Part shown: piece by piece, positions 50,564 through 60,676 of the stretch
Numbering within the stretch: the stretch's first letter is position 1
Layout: each line of letters starts with the position of its first letter
Source of the DNA: UBA1535 sp002323775
GTDB taxonomy: Bacteria > Bacillota > Clostridia > Tissierellales > Sedimentibacteraceae
Direction of reading: 5' to 3'
Assembly: GCA_031993545.1 (NCBI GenBank)
Contig: DAMAHZ010000008.1
Location: 1 to 64,000, forward strand
Length of the DNA stretch: 64,000 bases
Program-made: the position numbers and the translations under genes
The notes under the pieces: generated by a model
The model's input: the letters and a program-made list of their open reading frames with translations, nothing else
Databases searched by the model: none
What the model was told of the DNA's origin: nothing

Positions 50564-51675
50564 TTATCTAGCTTTATATTTCAAATACTCATTAATAAAT
50601 TTATCAATATTTCCATCCATTACAGACTGCGTATTACCTATCTCGGCGTTTGTCCTATGGTCTTTAACAAGGCTGTATGGGTGAAAAACATATGATCTTA
50701 TTTGACTTCCCCAAGCTATTTGATTGTATTTTCCCTGTATGTCCTCAATTTTTTCCTTATGCTCTGCCTCTTTTATCTCAATTAATTTTCCCTTTAACAT
50801 CTTCAAGGCAACATCTTTGTTTTTATGTTGCGAACGTTCATTTTGACATGACACTACTACACCTGTTGGGATATGAGTAATTCTGACAGCAGAGTCCGTT
50901 GTATTAACATGCTGTCCTCCGGCTCCTCCTGAACGGAAGGTATCAATCCTTAAATCTGATTCATTTATTTCAATATTTGCATCATCGTCTATTTCAGGCA
51001 TAACATCAATAGAAGCAAAGGATGTATNNNNNNNNNNATGGTGAAATTCTAACAAGTCTATGGACTCCTTTTTCACTTTTGATATATCCATAAACATTTA
51101 TACCACTGATTAACAAGGTAGCACTTTTTATACCTGCCTCTGTATCCTTTAAAATATCCAATATGCTTACTTTATAGTCATGTGCTTCTGCCCATCTTAT
51201 ATACATTCTAAGAAGCATATCAGCCCAATCTTGAGCCTCTGTTCCTCCGGCTCCTGCATGTATAGATAAAATCGCATTGTTCTTATCATATTCTCCGCTC
51301 AAAAGTGTTCTTAGCTTAAGATTATCTAAGGTACTATCCAAGCTTTTCATTTCTGAGTTTAGCTCTGCTATATTGTTCTCATCTGCACCATTTACAGTAT
51401 TATCTTCTTCTCTGACAAGCTCAAGCAAAACTTCAAAATCCTCGACAGCAGCCTGCATATTCTCATATTCTTTTATTGTATCTGTATTAGATTTTAAGCT
51501 TTGAGAAACTTTTCCTGCGTGTTCAGTATCATTCCAAAAATTAGGGTCTTGCATATATTTCTCAAAATCAATATTTTCTTCTCTAAGTCTTGGTAAGTCA
51601 AAGAGAAACGCCTACCTCATCTAGTATAGTCTTAAATTTTTTTAATTTCTCTGTATATTCATACAGGTCTAACAT
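50564..51675 (-). CDS. prfB: Peptide chain release factor 2, programmed +1 frameshift; interrupted by an assembly gap
   Basis: Starts at ATG 51675 (MLDLYEYTEKLKKF), reads to an in-frame TGA at 51598-51600 and continues after a +1 shift at CTT-TGA-C into LDLPRLREENIDFEKY. This is the classic RF2 autoregulatory site. Release motifs follow: the GGQ loop in RSGGAGGQHVNTTDS. Ten N at 51028-51037 fall between VRISP and the HTSF block; there RF2 proteins have eight residues, so about 21 unknown bases fit and the placeholder 10 breaks the frame. Apart from the gap the protein is complete. It lies upstream of tex by 95 bases. Confidence 0.93.
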
Positions 51676-51712
51676 CTTAATCATTCCCTTCATTATTTTA
51701 TAATTAAAAAAT

Positions 51713-52192
51713 TTATATATCTATGTTGTTTTCAAATTTTTGTTGCAATAGCTGTATCCATTTTTTTCTGTCATTTACTACAAATTTATCTTCTTCGTCA
51801 ACTGAAATTATTTTCAGACCATTTGGTACTACTCCTAATGTTAAATATTTTTCAACTTTTTGGATTATAGCAAGAGGGATAATCATTTCATGATTTTGTA
51901 TGTTATTATTGTGTGATATGAAAATCAATAATTTATCTGTTAAATATAACCAACCCCCAACAGCTTCTTTACCCATAAAATGATTCGCTGCACCATCAAA
52001 AATAATTGTATTTTCTTTAGAAATTTCGTCCTTAATTTTTTCAAAATTTTTAATTTGCTTTTTTACAAATACACTAATAATCAATCCAAACAATATTCCT
52101 CCGATAATACCGGAAATTGCACTTTTCGTGACTAAGCCAAAGAGTATTCCAAATAATAACCCTGAAAGAATATATTTATTAAAAAAATTCAT
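51713..52192 (-). CDS. Membrane protein with GRAM/PH-like domain
   Basis: A 159-residue protein. Two N-terminal helices (about residues 8-48) are rich in Gly and Ile (SGIIGGILFGLIISVF). The remainder is a beta-rich domain (GGWLYLTDKLLIFISHNNN..., EMIIPLAIIQKVEKY, NGLKIIS, WIQLLQQ) that matches the GRAM/PH-like pattern. Such domains bind lipids or proteins at membranes. No known function or partner. It stands alone between secA and prfB. Confidence 0.65.
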   Translation of the reverse strand: MNFFNKYILSGLLFGILFGLVTKSAISGIIGGILFGLIISVFVKKQIKNFEKIKDEISKENTIIFDGAANHFMGKEAVGGWLYLTDKLLIFISHNNNIQNHEMIIPLAIIQKVEKYLTLGVVPNGLKIISVDEEDKFVVNDRKKWIQLLQQKFENNIDI

Positions 52193-52288
52193 CTTTGTTA
52201 CCTCTTGCTATATAATGTTTTTGTCCACGAATTATAAAAAACGTGGACATCTTGCATTTTACTTCTATCAGCTAAGCCTTATAACAGA

Positions 52289-55045
52289 CTATTTTCCACA
52301 ACATTGTTTGTATTTTTTACCGCTTCCACAAGGACAAAGATCATTTCTGCCAACCTTTTTTTCTTTTTTAACAACTGGCTTTCTCTTAATCTCTGATTCA
52401 TCACCTGAGTTTGTTCCTGTTATTTTAGCAACCATTTCACGCTGCATCTTTTGCTGCGGCATTACTCTAAACAGCATTTTAACAGTATCTGCTTTGATGT
52501 TTTCGATTAATTCTTCAAACATATCAAAGCCCTCTTTTTGGTATGCACGTACAGGGTCTTCGTTGCCCAATGCTCTTAATCCGATACCTTGACGCAATTG
52601 GTCCATAGCATCTATATGATCCATCCACAAGCCGTCTACAGCCTTTAAAAGAACTATTCTTTCAACCTCTCTAAAGGTCTCAATTCCAAATTCTTCTTCC
52701 TTTTTAGCGTATAATGCTTCAGACATTTTCTTGATAATATCAAAAAGCTTATCCTTTGTCAAATTGTCTATATCTTTTTTATCTATATTGAACTTTATAG
52801 AAAATAAATCTTCTATATATTTACTTAAATCTTCAAAATCCCACTCTGATGGATATTTATCATCAGAGGTATACATTGTAATACCTTTGTGGATTAGGTC
52901 ATCAATCATACCCTTGATATTTTCTACTAAGCTTTCTCCAAGCAAAACTTTTCTTCTCTCTGCATATATAACTTCTCTTTGCTTGTTCATTACATTATCA
53001 TACTGCAAAACGTGCTTTCTTACATTAAAGTTTCTGCCCTCAACTCTACCCTGAGCAGTTTCTATTGTTTTTGTGAGTATTTTATGCTCTAATGGCTCAT
53101 CCTCTGGCAACTGCAATGTTTCAACCATGAACTTTATCTTATCACCAGCAAACAGTCGCATTAAATCGTCCTCAAGAGATATATAAAATCTTGAAGCACC
53201 AGCATCTCCCTGTCTTCCTGAACGTCCCCTTAGCTGATTATCAATACGTCTTGACTCGTGTCTTTCTGTACCGATGATGTACAATCCACCTGCTGCCTTT
53301 ACTTTTTCCTGCTCATCTCTTAATTCATCTTTTGCTTCTTGTAACAGCTTCTTGTAAACAGCTCTTGCTTCAAGAACTTCCTCGTCATGAACCTCGTCAA
53401 AGCCATCACATACTGCTACGATTTCATCACTGTACTTTTTCGACTTCATTTTGTGCTTAGCTAAAAACTCTGGATTTCCACCAAGAACTATATCTGTACC
53501 ACGACCTGCCATATTTGTAGCAATAGTAACTGCCCCGTATCTACCTGCCTGAGCAACTATATCAGCTTCCTTTTCATGCTGTTTAGCGTTAAGAACCTCA
53601 TGAGGAACACCATGTTTTTTTAATATTTTACTTAAAAGCTCTGATTTTTCAATAGAAATAGTACCTACAAGTATAGGCTGTCCTGTCTTATGAACCTCAA
53701 TTATTTCGTTGATAATTGCTCTGAACTTAACTTCCTCTGATTTGTAGACAAAGTCTGCTTTATCATCTCTTATAACCGGTAAATTTGTTGGTATCTCAAT
53801 AACATCTACACCATATATCTCTCTGAACTCATCTTCCTCAGTCTTAGCCGTACCAGTCATACCAGAGAGTTTTTTATACATTCTAAAGTAATTTTGAAAT
53901 GTTATAGTAGCAAGAGTTTTTGACTCTTTTCTAACTTCCAGCTTTTCTTTAGCTTCTATTGCTTGATGCAATCCATTAGAATACCTTCTTCCATACATCA
54001 GTCTTCCTGTGAATTCATCAACTATTATAATTTCTCCGTCTGTAACTATATAGTCTATATCATTTCTCATAGTATTGTGAGCCTTTAGGGCTTGATTGAT
54101 GTGGTGGCTTATTTCCATGTTTTCCGGATCAGCCAGGTTTTCTATGTTGAAAAATCTTTCTGCCTTCTCAATACCTTTTGATGTAAGAGTTACATTTTTC
54201 GCTTTTTCATCAACAATGAAATCAAATTTGTTGTCATCTTCATCTTCATTGTTTCCTAAAATATAATCAATCTTTGACTTTTTCTCATCTGGATTTTCTA
54301 CCTTACCTTTTAATGGTCTAACAAAGTCATCAGCCAATGTGTACAAATGTGTTGATTTCTCACCCTCACCAGAGATAATAAGCGGAGTTCTCGCCTCGTC
54401 AATCAAAATACTGTCAACCTCGTCAATAATACAGAAGTTTAGGTCTCTTTGTACCATTTCTTCTCTTTGTATAACCATATTATCTCTTAGATAATCAAAG
54501 CCGTACTCATTATTTGTACCATAAGTGATGTCACAATTATAGCTTTCTCTCCTCTCGGCATTAGATATCCCATGGATAATACATCCTACTGTGAGTCCAA
54601 GGAAGTTATAAATTTTACTCATCCATTCCTTATGAGTTTTAGCCAAGTAATCATTTACTGTAACAATATGGACTCCTTTTCCTTCTAAGGCGTTCAAATA
54701 CGCAGGAAAAGTTGAAACCAATGTTTTTCCCTCTCCAGTCTTCATCTCAGATATTCTTCCTTGATGAAGAATGACTCCTCCAATAATTTGAACTCTGTGA
54801 GCCCTTTGTCCTATTGTTCTCATAGCAGCTTCTCTTACGGTAGCAAATGCTTCTGGCAAAATATCATCTAATGTTTCGCCATTTTGTAATCTTTCTTTAA
54901 ACTCATTTGTTTTTGCTTTTAACTCATCATCAGAAAGCTTGTGATATTCTTCTTCTAATGCCTCAATTTTATCTACTGTCGGTGTTATCCTTTTAATTTC
55001 CTTTTCACTATATGAGCCAAAAATCTTTTCTAAAAAATTTTTCAT
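52289..55045 (-). CDS. secA: Preprotein translocase ATPase SecA
   Basis: Motor of the Sec export pathway, 918 residues. Nucleotide-binding motifs include MKTGEGKT (Walker A) and IIDEVDSILIDEARTPLIISG (DEVD box). Then follow the second RecA-like domain (TNMAGRGTDIVLGGNPE) and the IRA1/wing regions. The zinc-binding SEC-C tail GRNDLCPCGSGKKYKQCCG is intact, so this is a full-length housekeeping SecA (SecA1 type). No second secA is seen. Confidence 0.97.
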   Translation of the reverse strand: MKNFLEKIFGSYSEKEIKRITPTVDKIEALEEEYHKLSDDELKAKTNEFKERLQNGETLDDILPEAFATVREAAMRTIGQRAHRVQIIGGVILHQGRISEMKTGEGKTLVSTFPAYLNALEGKGVHIVTVNDYLAKTHKEWMSKIYNFLGLTVGCIIHGISNAERRESYNCDITYGTNNEYGFDYLRDNMVIQREEMVQRDLNFCIIDEVDSILIDEARTPLIISGEGEKSTHLYTLADDFVRPLKGKVENPDEKKSKIDYILGNNEDEDDNKFDFIVDEKAKNVTLTSKGIEKAERFFNIENLADPENMEISHHINQALKAHNTMRNDIDYIVTDGEIIIVDEFTGRLMYGRRYSNGLHQAIEAKEKLEVRKESKTLATITFQNYFRMYKKLSGMTGTAKTEEDEFREIYGVDVIEIPTNLPVIRDDKADFVYKSEEVKFRAIINEIIEVHKTGQPILVGTISIEKSELLSKILKKHGVPHEVLNAKQHEKEADIVAQAGRYGAVTIATNMAGRGTDIVLGGNPEFLAKHKMKSKKYSDEIVAVCDGFDEVHDEEVLEARAVYKKLLQEAKDELRDEQEKVKAAGGLYIIGTERHESRRIDNQLRGRSGRQGDAGASRFYISLEDDLMRLFAGDKIKFMVETLQLPEDEPLEHKILTKTIETAQGRVEGRNFNVRKHVLQYDNVMNKQREVIYAERRKVLLGESLVENIKGMIDDLIHKGITMYTSDDKYPSEWDFEDLSKYIEDLFSIKFNIDKKDIDNLTKDKLFDIIKKMSEALYAKKEEEFGIETFREVERIVLLKAVDGLWMDHIDAMDQLRQGIGLRALGNEDPVRAYQKEGFDMFEELIENIKADTVKMLFRVMPQQKMQREMVAKITGTNSGDESEIKRKPVVKKEKKVGRNDLCPCGSGKKYKQCCGK

Positions 55046-55073
55046 TTTTCCTCCATATGCCTACATTATATTT

Positions 55074-56333
55074 TCAAACAGAAGCGCTCGCACTATATCC
55101 TGCCAGATATCCCGAACTCCATGCCCATTGTAAATTAAATCCTCCACAATCGCCATCAACATCCAAAACCTCACCCGCAAAATACAGTCCCTTTTCTTTC
55201 TTAGATTCCATTGTTTTTGAATCTATTTCATCAACACAAACCCCACCAGCTGTTGTCTGTGCCTGCTGCCAGTCATTATGTCCTACAACCTCTATTTTCC
55301 ATTCTTTTAAAACATTTATGATTGAATAAATATTCTTTTTATTAAGCTTATTACATTTATCCTGTGCACCTGCAAGCTTGTCATCGATTTTTATATTTGC
55401 AAGGCTTAAAATAACAGGTATTAATTTTTTATTAATCAATCCATTAAAGCTTTCTTCTAAAGTCTTATCCTTTTGCTTTGCAAATCTCTTTGATAAAATC
55501 TCAAAAAGCTCATTTTTATTAAATTCTGGGAACATATCTACAATCACATATGCCTTTTTCTTGTCATATATAAGATTTATTGCCTCCCTGCTAATTTGAA
55601 GAATTGGAGGTCCAGATATTCCATAATCAGTAAACAGTATCTCTCCATCTTCTCTCCTAATTAAATCAGAGTCTGAAAAGCAAGAGGCTGCACCGTCAAA
55701 TTTTACTCCGGATATTTTCTTTAAATAATCTGCATCAAGCTTTAATTGAACCAATGCGGGAAATTGCCTTATTATTTTATGACCCAAGCCTTTTGCAAGC
55801 TCGTACCCATCTCCTGTACAGCCATATTGTAAACCAGCCTTTCCTCCTGTGGAAATAATTACCTTGTCTGTACTAAAAATCCCATTATCCGTAATTATAT
55901 CAAACCCAGCTTTGTTTTTTCTTAAGCTTTTTACTTTATGTTCTGTTATTTCTTTTATATTATACCTGCTAAGCTCATATCTAAGATTATCTAACACACT
56001 TGATGCTTGCAACGAATAAGGATATACCTTACCATTTTCTTCTATGCGAGGATAAATTCCTAAGCCTTCAAAAAAATCAAGAGTGCTGTTAATATCAAAT
56101 GAATTGATAACTTCCTCTATAAAACTAAGATTATTTCCATGGTAATCATTGACAGAGGTATTGACATTAGTATAATTGCATCTTCCGTTGCCTGTTGCTA
56201 AAATTTTCTTGCCAAGTCTATTAGATTTTTCATAAATGCAAACCTCGGCTCCATTTCTTGCTGCTACTATCGCAGCCATCATACCAGCAGCCCCACCGCC
56301 TATTATGGCAACTTTTATTTTCACTTTACTCAC
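55074..56333 (-). CDS. NAD(P)/FAD-dependent oxidoreductase (BaiN/HI0933 family)
   Basis: A 419-residue flavoprotein. It has an N-terminal FAD-binding Rossmann motif AIIGGGAAGMMAAIVAARNGA, then the HI0933 signature around NRLGKKILATGNGRCNYTN, and the C-terminal family ending ETAGGVCVDEI-type sequence (here TTAGGVCVDEIDSKTMES) with GLYFAGEVLDVDGDCGGFNL. In bile-acid bacteria BaiN relatives reduce steroids, but the general substrate is unknown. It is 28 bases upstream of secA and 39 downstream of the next flavoprotein, probably co-transcribed with it. Confidence 0.88.
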   Translation of the reverse strand: MSKVKIKVAIIGGGAAGMMAAIVAARNGAEVCIYEKSNRLGKKILATGNGRCNYTNVNTSVNDYHGNNLSFIEEVINSFDINSTLDFFEGLGIYPRIEENGKVYPYSLQASSVLDNLRYELSRYNIKEITEHKVKSLRKNKAGFDIITDNGIFSTDKVIISTGGKAGLQYGCTGDGYELAKGLGHKIIRQFPALVQLKLDADYLKKISGVKFDGAASCFSDSDLIRREDGEILFTDYGISGPPILQISREAINLIYDKKKAYVIVDMFPEFNKNELFEILSKRFAKQKDKTLEESFNGLINKKLIPVILSLANIKIDDKLAGAQDKCNKLNKKNIYSIINVLKEWKIEVVGHNDWQQAQTTAGGVCVDEIDSKTMESKKEKGLYFAGEVLDVDGDCGGFNLQWAWSSGYLAGYSASASV

Positions 56334-56372
56334 AACCTTTTTAATCAGTATATTTATTCGATATTTTCAGTA

Positions 56373-57971
56373 TTATTTCAATTTAGTACTTGGCTTATAC
56401 TTTTTCATTATAGTTTCTGCTACCTTTAATCCATCTATTGCAGCTGACATGATACCCCCTGCATAACCTGCACCCTCACCGCAAGGATATAATCCCTTGA
56501 CACTGCTCTCAAAATCATCATCTCTTACAATTCTGACAGGTGATGAGGTCCTTGTTTCAACAGCAGTTAAAACAGCATCACTTCTATTAAATCCTTCCAT
56601 ATATCTTCCAAATTCATTTATTCCCTCTATCAAGCTCTCACAGACAAAATCAGGCAGACATTGTCTTAAATTTGCAAAGACAACGCCCGGTCTATATGTA
56701 GGATAAATTTCTCCGTAATTTTTAGATAATACATTTTTTTCAAAATCTCCAAACAGCTGTGCCGGAGCATTATAATTAGAGCCAGCAATTTCAAATGCCA
56801 ATCTCTCATATTTTCTTTGAAATTCAATACCCGCCAATGGATTATCAGTATCAAAATCCTCAGGATTTACAGATACTATTATCGCACTGTTGGAATTTTC
56901 CAAATCTCTGTCACGATAGCTCATTCCATTTGTTACTACAGTATTTGCCTCTGAAGATGAGCCTGTAACTATTCCGCCCGGACACATACAAAATGTATAA
57001 ACGGCTCTGCCATTTTTACATTTGTGTACAAACTTATAATCAGCCGCTCCAAGCTTAGGATGATGTGCATAATCTCCGTATTGAGCTTGATTTACCATAG
57101 CCTGTCGATGCTCTATTCTAACGCCGATAGCAAATGGCTTTGGCTCTAAAGTAAGATAATTATTAAGCATCTCAAATGTATCTCTGGCACTGTGTCCAAT
57201 GGCTAAAACAGCGACTTCTGTATCTAAAATATGATTTTGTGTTATAACTCTTGTAAGTCTTTCACCCTTTACATTTATATCTAAAACTTTTTCTTCAAAT
57301 CTAAATGTTCCGCCAAGACTTATTATTTTTTCTCTGATATTTACAATAACCCCTCTCAAAACATCTGTTCCGATATGAGGCTTATTAAAATAAAGTATTT
57401 CTTCCGAAGCTCCGGCTAATACAAATTCATTTAAAACTCTTGTTCCCCTTTTTGATCTGTCTTTAATTAAAGTGTTGAGCTTGCCATCAGAAAATGTTCC
57501 GGCTCCACCCTCTCCGAACTGTATATTTGAATTCTCATTTAAAGTCCCATTGCCCCAAAATTTCTCTATATCCTTAACCCTATCAGGAACTTTTTTTCCA
57601 CGTTCAATTATAATAGGTTTATATCCATTTTCTGCCAAAACAAGACCACAAAATAAGCCTGCCGGCCCACTTCCGATAATTACTGGCCTATTATCCAATT
57701 CTGTTTCACCTGTTATTTTAGCTTCATATCTATATGGCTCAACCACAGAAATATTTGAATTTTTCTTAGGTATCTTTATATCCTCTTTGGTTTCTATATC
57801 AACTGTATATATAAACAGTATATTGTCTTTTTTTCTTGCATCTATTGATTTTTTAAATATTTCAATTGAATCTATTTTATCTTCTGATATTCTTAATTCA
57901 GAAGCTATCTCTGCCCTAAATTCCTCCTCGCTATGATCTATAGGCAACTTAATCTGCTGAATTCTGTACAT
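56373..57971 (-). CDS. FAD-dependent dehydrogenase, uncharacterised family
   Basis: A 532-residue FAD protein. The N-terminal 95 residues form a small alpha/beta domain. The dinucleotide motif PVIIGSGPAGLFCGLVLAEN lies near residues 95-115, then FGEGGAGTFSDGKLNT, and near the C-terminus FVCPCGEGAGYAGGI-like sequence (here GLYPCGEGAGYAGGIMSAAI). These features define a widespread but uncharacterised family often annotated as NAD(P)/FAD-dependent oxidoreductase. The neighbouring gene is also a flavoprotein in the same direction. Confidence 0.85.
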   Translation of the reverse strand: MYRIQQIKLPIDHSEEEFRAEIASELRISEDKIDSIEIFKKSIDARKKDNILFIYTVDIETKEDIKIPKKNSNISVVEPYRYEAKITGETELDNRPVIIGSGPAGLFCGLVLAENGYKPIIIERGKKVPDRVKDIEKFWGNGTLNENSNIQFGEGGAGTFSDGKLNTLIKDRSKRGTRVLNEFVLAGASEEILYFNKPHIGTDVLRGVIVNIREKIISLGGTFRFEEKVLDINVKGERLTRVITQNHILDTEVAVLAIGHSARDTFEMLNNYLTLEPKPFAIGVRIEHRQAMVNQAQYGDYAHHPKLGAADYKFVHKCKNGRAVYTFCMCPGGIVTGSSSEANTVVTNGMSYRDRDLENSNSAIIVSVNPEDFDTDNPLAGIEFQRKYERLAFEIAGSNYNAPAQLFGDFEKNVLSKNYGEIYPTYRPGVVFANLRQCLPDFVCESLIEGINEFGRYMEGFNRSDAVLTAVETRTSSPVRIVRDDDFESSVKGLYPCGEGAGYAGGIMSAAIDGLKVAETIMKKYKPSTKLK

Positions 57972-58195
57972 TTTTAACTCCTTTTATTATGCAGTAATAA
58001 AGTCTTGCACACAAGACTTATGCTATATTTTTTACTATTTTTTAAGACTTCAATATTATACCACAATATAATATTTTTTACGAATAATTTTTTATATTAA
58101 AATTTTTTAATAAATCGACAATATATATTAATTTTATAAATTTTGAACATACTACAATGATAAAGACTTAAATTAAAAGATTGGAATAGCTTTCT

Positions 58196-59062
58196 ATGAA
58201 AATAACAAAAAGCAAATTTGCTGCAATAATATTTATGCTAGTATCCGCATTATCGTATTCCATTATGCAGTTTTGTGTTAAATTAACCCCTGACATACCC
58301 ATAATGGAAAAAATATTGATAAGGAATTTTTTTAGCATGATAATAGCATTTATCATAATAAAGAAGAAAAAATTATCGTTGTTTGGAGCTAAGAAGAATC
58401 AAAAATATTTGTTTGGAAGAACGCTTGGCGGATATCTTGGAATGAATTTATTCTTTATTGGAACAATGCAGGTAACTCTTTCAGTTGCTGCTATAATCAA
58501 CAAGCTTTCGCCATTTGTTGTTATGATTTTAGCATACTTTTTCTTAAAGGAGAAAATAACTAAGTATCATATAATAGCTTTGCTATTATCTCTTTTTGGC
58601 TCATGGCTTGTCATAAAACCTCAATTTAGTTCATCAATAATGCCTATAGTAATACTATTAATTTCGGCAATTTTATCAGGTATTGCTTTTACCTCTTTAA
58701 GAGCATTGGGAGATAAGGAAAATGAATTTACAATAGTTTTTCACTATTCATTTATATCGGTCATGGTAAGCATACCATTTTTATTATTTAGCTTTGTGAT
58801 ACCAGACTTAAAAAGTACACTTATTTTGCTATCTGTTGGTGTATTTGCAGCGATAGGTCAGATAGCATTGACTTATGCGTATAAACTGGCCCCAGCATCA
58901 GAAGTATCTGTATATGACTACTCAAATATTATATTTTCAAGTATAATTGGATATATGTTTATGCAGGAACAGCTTGACTGGCTAGAAATTTTAGGAATTG
59001 CTATTATTATAGTTTCGTCGATTATAGTCTATAAGCAAAATAATTCTAAAAAAATAGTTTAG
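58196..59062 (+). CDS. EamA family (DMT) transporter
   Basis: A 288-residue integral membrane protein with ten predicted helices in two repeated EamA units (residues about 8-140 and 150-283). Typical pieces are visible: KLSPFVVMILAYFFLKEKIT in the first unit and APASEVSVYDYSNIIFSSIIGY in the second. It most likely exports a metabolite or takes part in small-molecule transport; the substrate is unknown. It is monocistronic and divergent from the flavoprotein gene. Confidence 0.9.
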   Translation: MKITKSKFAAIIFMLVSALSYSIMQFCVKLTPDIPIMEKILIRNFFSMIIAFIIIKKKKLSLFGAKKNQKYLFGRTLGGYLGMNLFFIGTMQVTLSVAAIINKLSPFVVMILAYFFLKEKITKYHIIALLLSLFGSWLVIKPQFSSSIMPIVILLISAILSGIAFTSLRALGDKENEFTIVFHYSFISVMVSIPFLLFSFVIPDLKSTLILLSVGVFAAIGQIALTYAYKLAPASEVSVYDYSNIIFSSIIGYMFMQEQLDWLEILGIAIIIVSSIIVYKQNNSKKIV

Positions 59063-59098
59063 CGAGGAGCTTCCTTACACAACTCTTTGCTAAACTAT
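59051..59098. terminator. Bidirectional hairpin terminator (TTAGCGAAG family, copy 5)
   Basis: AATAGTTTAGCGAGGAG.. pairs with ..CTCTTTGCTAAACTAT, overlapping the stop codon of the EamA gene and serving the converging Lrp gene. TCTTTT follows on the plus strand. Confidence 0.75.
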
Positions 59099-59107
59099 CT
59101 TTTATCA

Positions 59108-59533
59108 TTAAATCGGAGCATTTTCTATTGGACTAGACATTATTATGTATGTTTCAGTGTTTCCGTAAAACTGAACCTTGCCAACAAGCTCCTCAAGATG
59201 AGACATCTCTTTCAAATAAGCCTTTAATATCATGCTATAAGGTCCAGTAACATGATGACACTCAACAATTTCTTGTGATTTTTTAGCAAATTCCAAGAAT
59301 TTATCCTGTTTTTCAGGCTTTATCGCTGCATTCATAAATACGCAAATAGGCTTGCCGACCTTATTGTTATTTACAATAGCTTTATATTTCTCTATTATTC
59401 CTGATTCCTCTAGTCTTTTAACTCTCTCTGCAACAGCCGGTGGACTAAGCGAAACAGTTTTACCCAAATCCTTCATAGATATTCTTCCGTCTCTTTGCAA
59501 TATGTCAATTATTTTTAAATCTGTAGTATCCAA
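59108..59533 (-). CDS. Lrp/AsnC family transcriptional regulator
   Basis: A 141-residue regulator. The N-terminal winged HTH (MDTTDLKIIDILQRDGRISM, then SLSPPAVAERVKRLEESGII) is followed by a RAM ligand-binding domain (VECHHVTGPYSMILKAYLK). Members bind amino acids and control amino-acid use. Its target is not shown, but it diverges from the LUD-domain gene at 59894 and converges on the EamA gene, both possible targets. Confidence 0.92.
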   Translation of the reverse strand: MDTTDLKIIDILQRDGRISMKDLGKTVSLSPPAVAERVKRLEESGIIEKYKAIVNNNKVGKPICVFMNAAIKPEKQDKFLEFAKKSQEIVECHHVTGPYSMILKAYLKEMSHLEELVGKVQFYGNTETYIIMSSPIENAPI

Positions 59534-59893
59534 ATCTTCACCACCTTTATCTAGTAATGTAATATTATTATCTTGTACTAATCTTAATTTAAAACCTCTA
59601 AAAAAATTTTATTTTCATGCAAATTCTAAAATCTATTTGCAAAGATATAGTTTTAAACTGAAATTTTTTGATATTTCTTAAATAATAACTATTATATCTT
59701 AGTCTTGCTATGCAAGTCATTTCTATAATATGCTAAGCACATTATATCATAATAATATAAAGTTAATCAAGCAAAAACTTTAATTATAAAAGAAAAAAAT
59801 AAAATTTCTTGTATTTATAATTATACTATAATATAATTTTGTTAAGATATAAATGTATTTTACATATTAAGACTAAAATAATTGGAGGCTATT
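59534..59893. other. Intergenic region between the Lrp and LUD genes, no gene seen
   Basis: 360 AT-rich bases holding the promoters of two divergent genes. On the plus strand TTGTTAAGATATAAATG at 59838 onward gives only weak promoter-like elements. No convincing small ORF with a ribosome site or structured RNA was found. Confidence 0.5.
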
Positions 59894-60529
59894 ATGAATT
59901 TTTTAAAGGAAGCTTATAAGGTAAAAGCGAAAACTTTAATTAAAAATCTTGAGAAAAGAAATATGCAAGGCTTTTATGTTGATAATAAGGAAGAAGCTTT
60001 GGAGAAGTTTATGACACTAATAAATGAGGGGGATGTTATAGCTTGGGGCGGCTCAACTACTGTTGACGAAATAGGAGTTAAAAAGCTTCTTGAGGAAAAA
60101 AATATTTCTGTAATTGACAGGGATAAAGCAAAATCACCGGAAGAAAGGGTACAGCTGATGAAAAAAGCATTGACAGCTGATGTATTTATAACAAGCACCA
60201 ATGCGATTACAATGGATGGTGAACTCATGAATGTTGACGGTAGCGGAAACAGGCTTGCAGCATACAACTATGGTCCGGATTCTGTGATAGTTTTTGTTGG
60301 CATGAACAAGGTAGTGCCTGAATTAAGTGCTGCATTAGGTAGAATTCGCAGCGAAGCAACAGTTCCAAATGCAGTAAGAGTAAACGCACAGTCACCATGT
60401 AGTCTCACAGGCAAATGCTCCGAATGTACAGGCGATAGCAGTATATGCTGTCAAATACTAATTACAAGGTGCTCAAGACCACAAAATAGAATTAAAGTAA
60501 TACTTATTGGAGAGAGCTTAGGATTTTAA
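59894..60529 (+). CDS. LUD-domain protein (LutC/YkgG-like)
   Basis: A 211-residue protein of the LUD (DUF162) family, whose LutB/LutC members take part in lactate utilisation. The start ATG 59894 has GGAGG 5-6 bases upstream; the TTG four codons earlier overlaps that site. Family motifs: GDVIAWGGSTTVDEIGVKKL, TSTNAITMDGELMNVDGSGN and FVGMNKVVPELSAAL. The C-terminus has clustered cysteines (SPCSLTGKCSECTGDSSICC), a possible metal site. Stand-alone LUD proteins of this type occur in many anaerobes with unclear function. Confidence 0.88.
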   Translation: MNFLKEAYKVKAKTLIKNLEKRNMQGFYVDNKEEALEKFMTLINEGDVIAWGGSTTVDEIGVKKLLEEKNISVIDRDKAKSPEERVQLMKKALTADVFITSTNAITMDGELMNVDGSGNRLAAYNYGPDSVIVFVGMNKVVPELSAALGRIRSEATVPNAVRVNAQSPCSLTGKCSECTGDSSICCQILITRCSRPQNRIKVILIGESLGF

Positions 60530-60676
60530 TAATAATTCCTTATTTCAATAGCTATTAATATAAATTAATATTTCTTGAATTTATTTCAAATCTATAATAT
60601 AATTATCAATGACTAATTAAAAATTGATAAACTTGGAAAACATTTTATTATAATTTAAAGAGAAAGGAAATTTATT

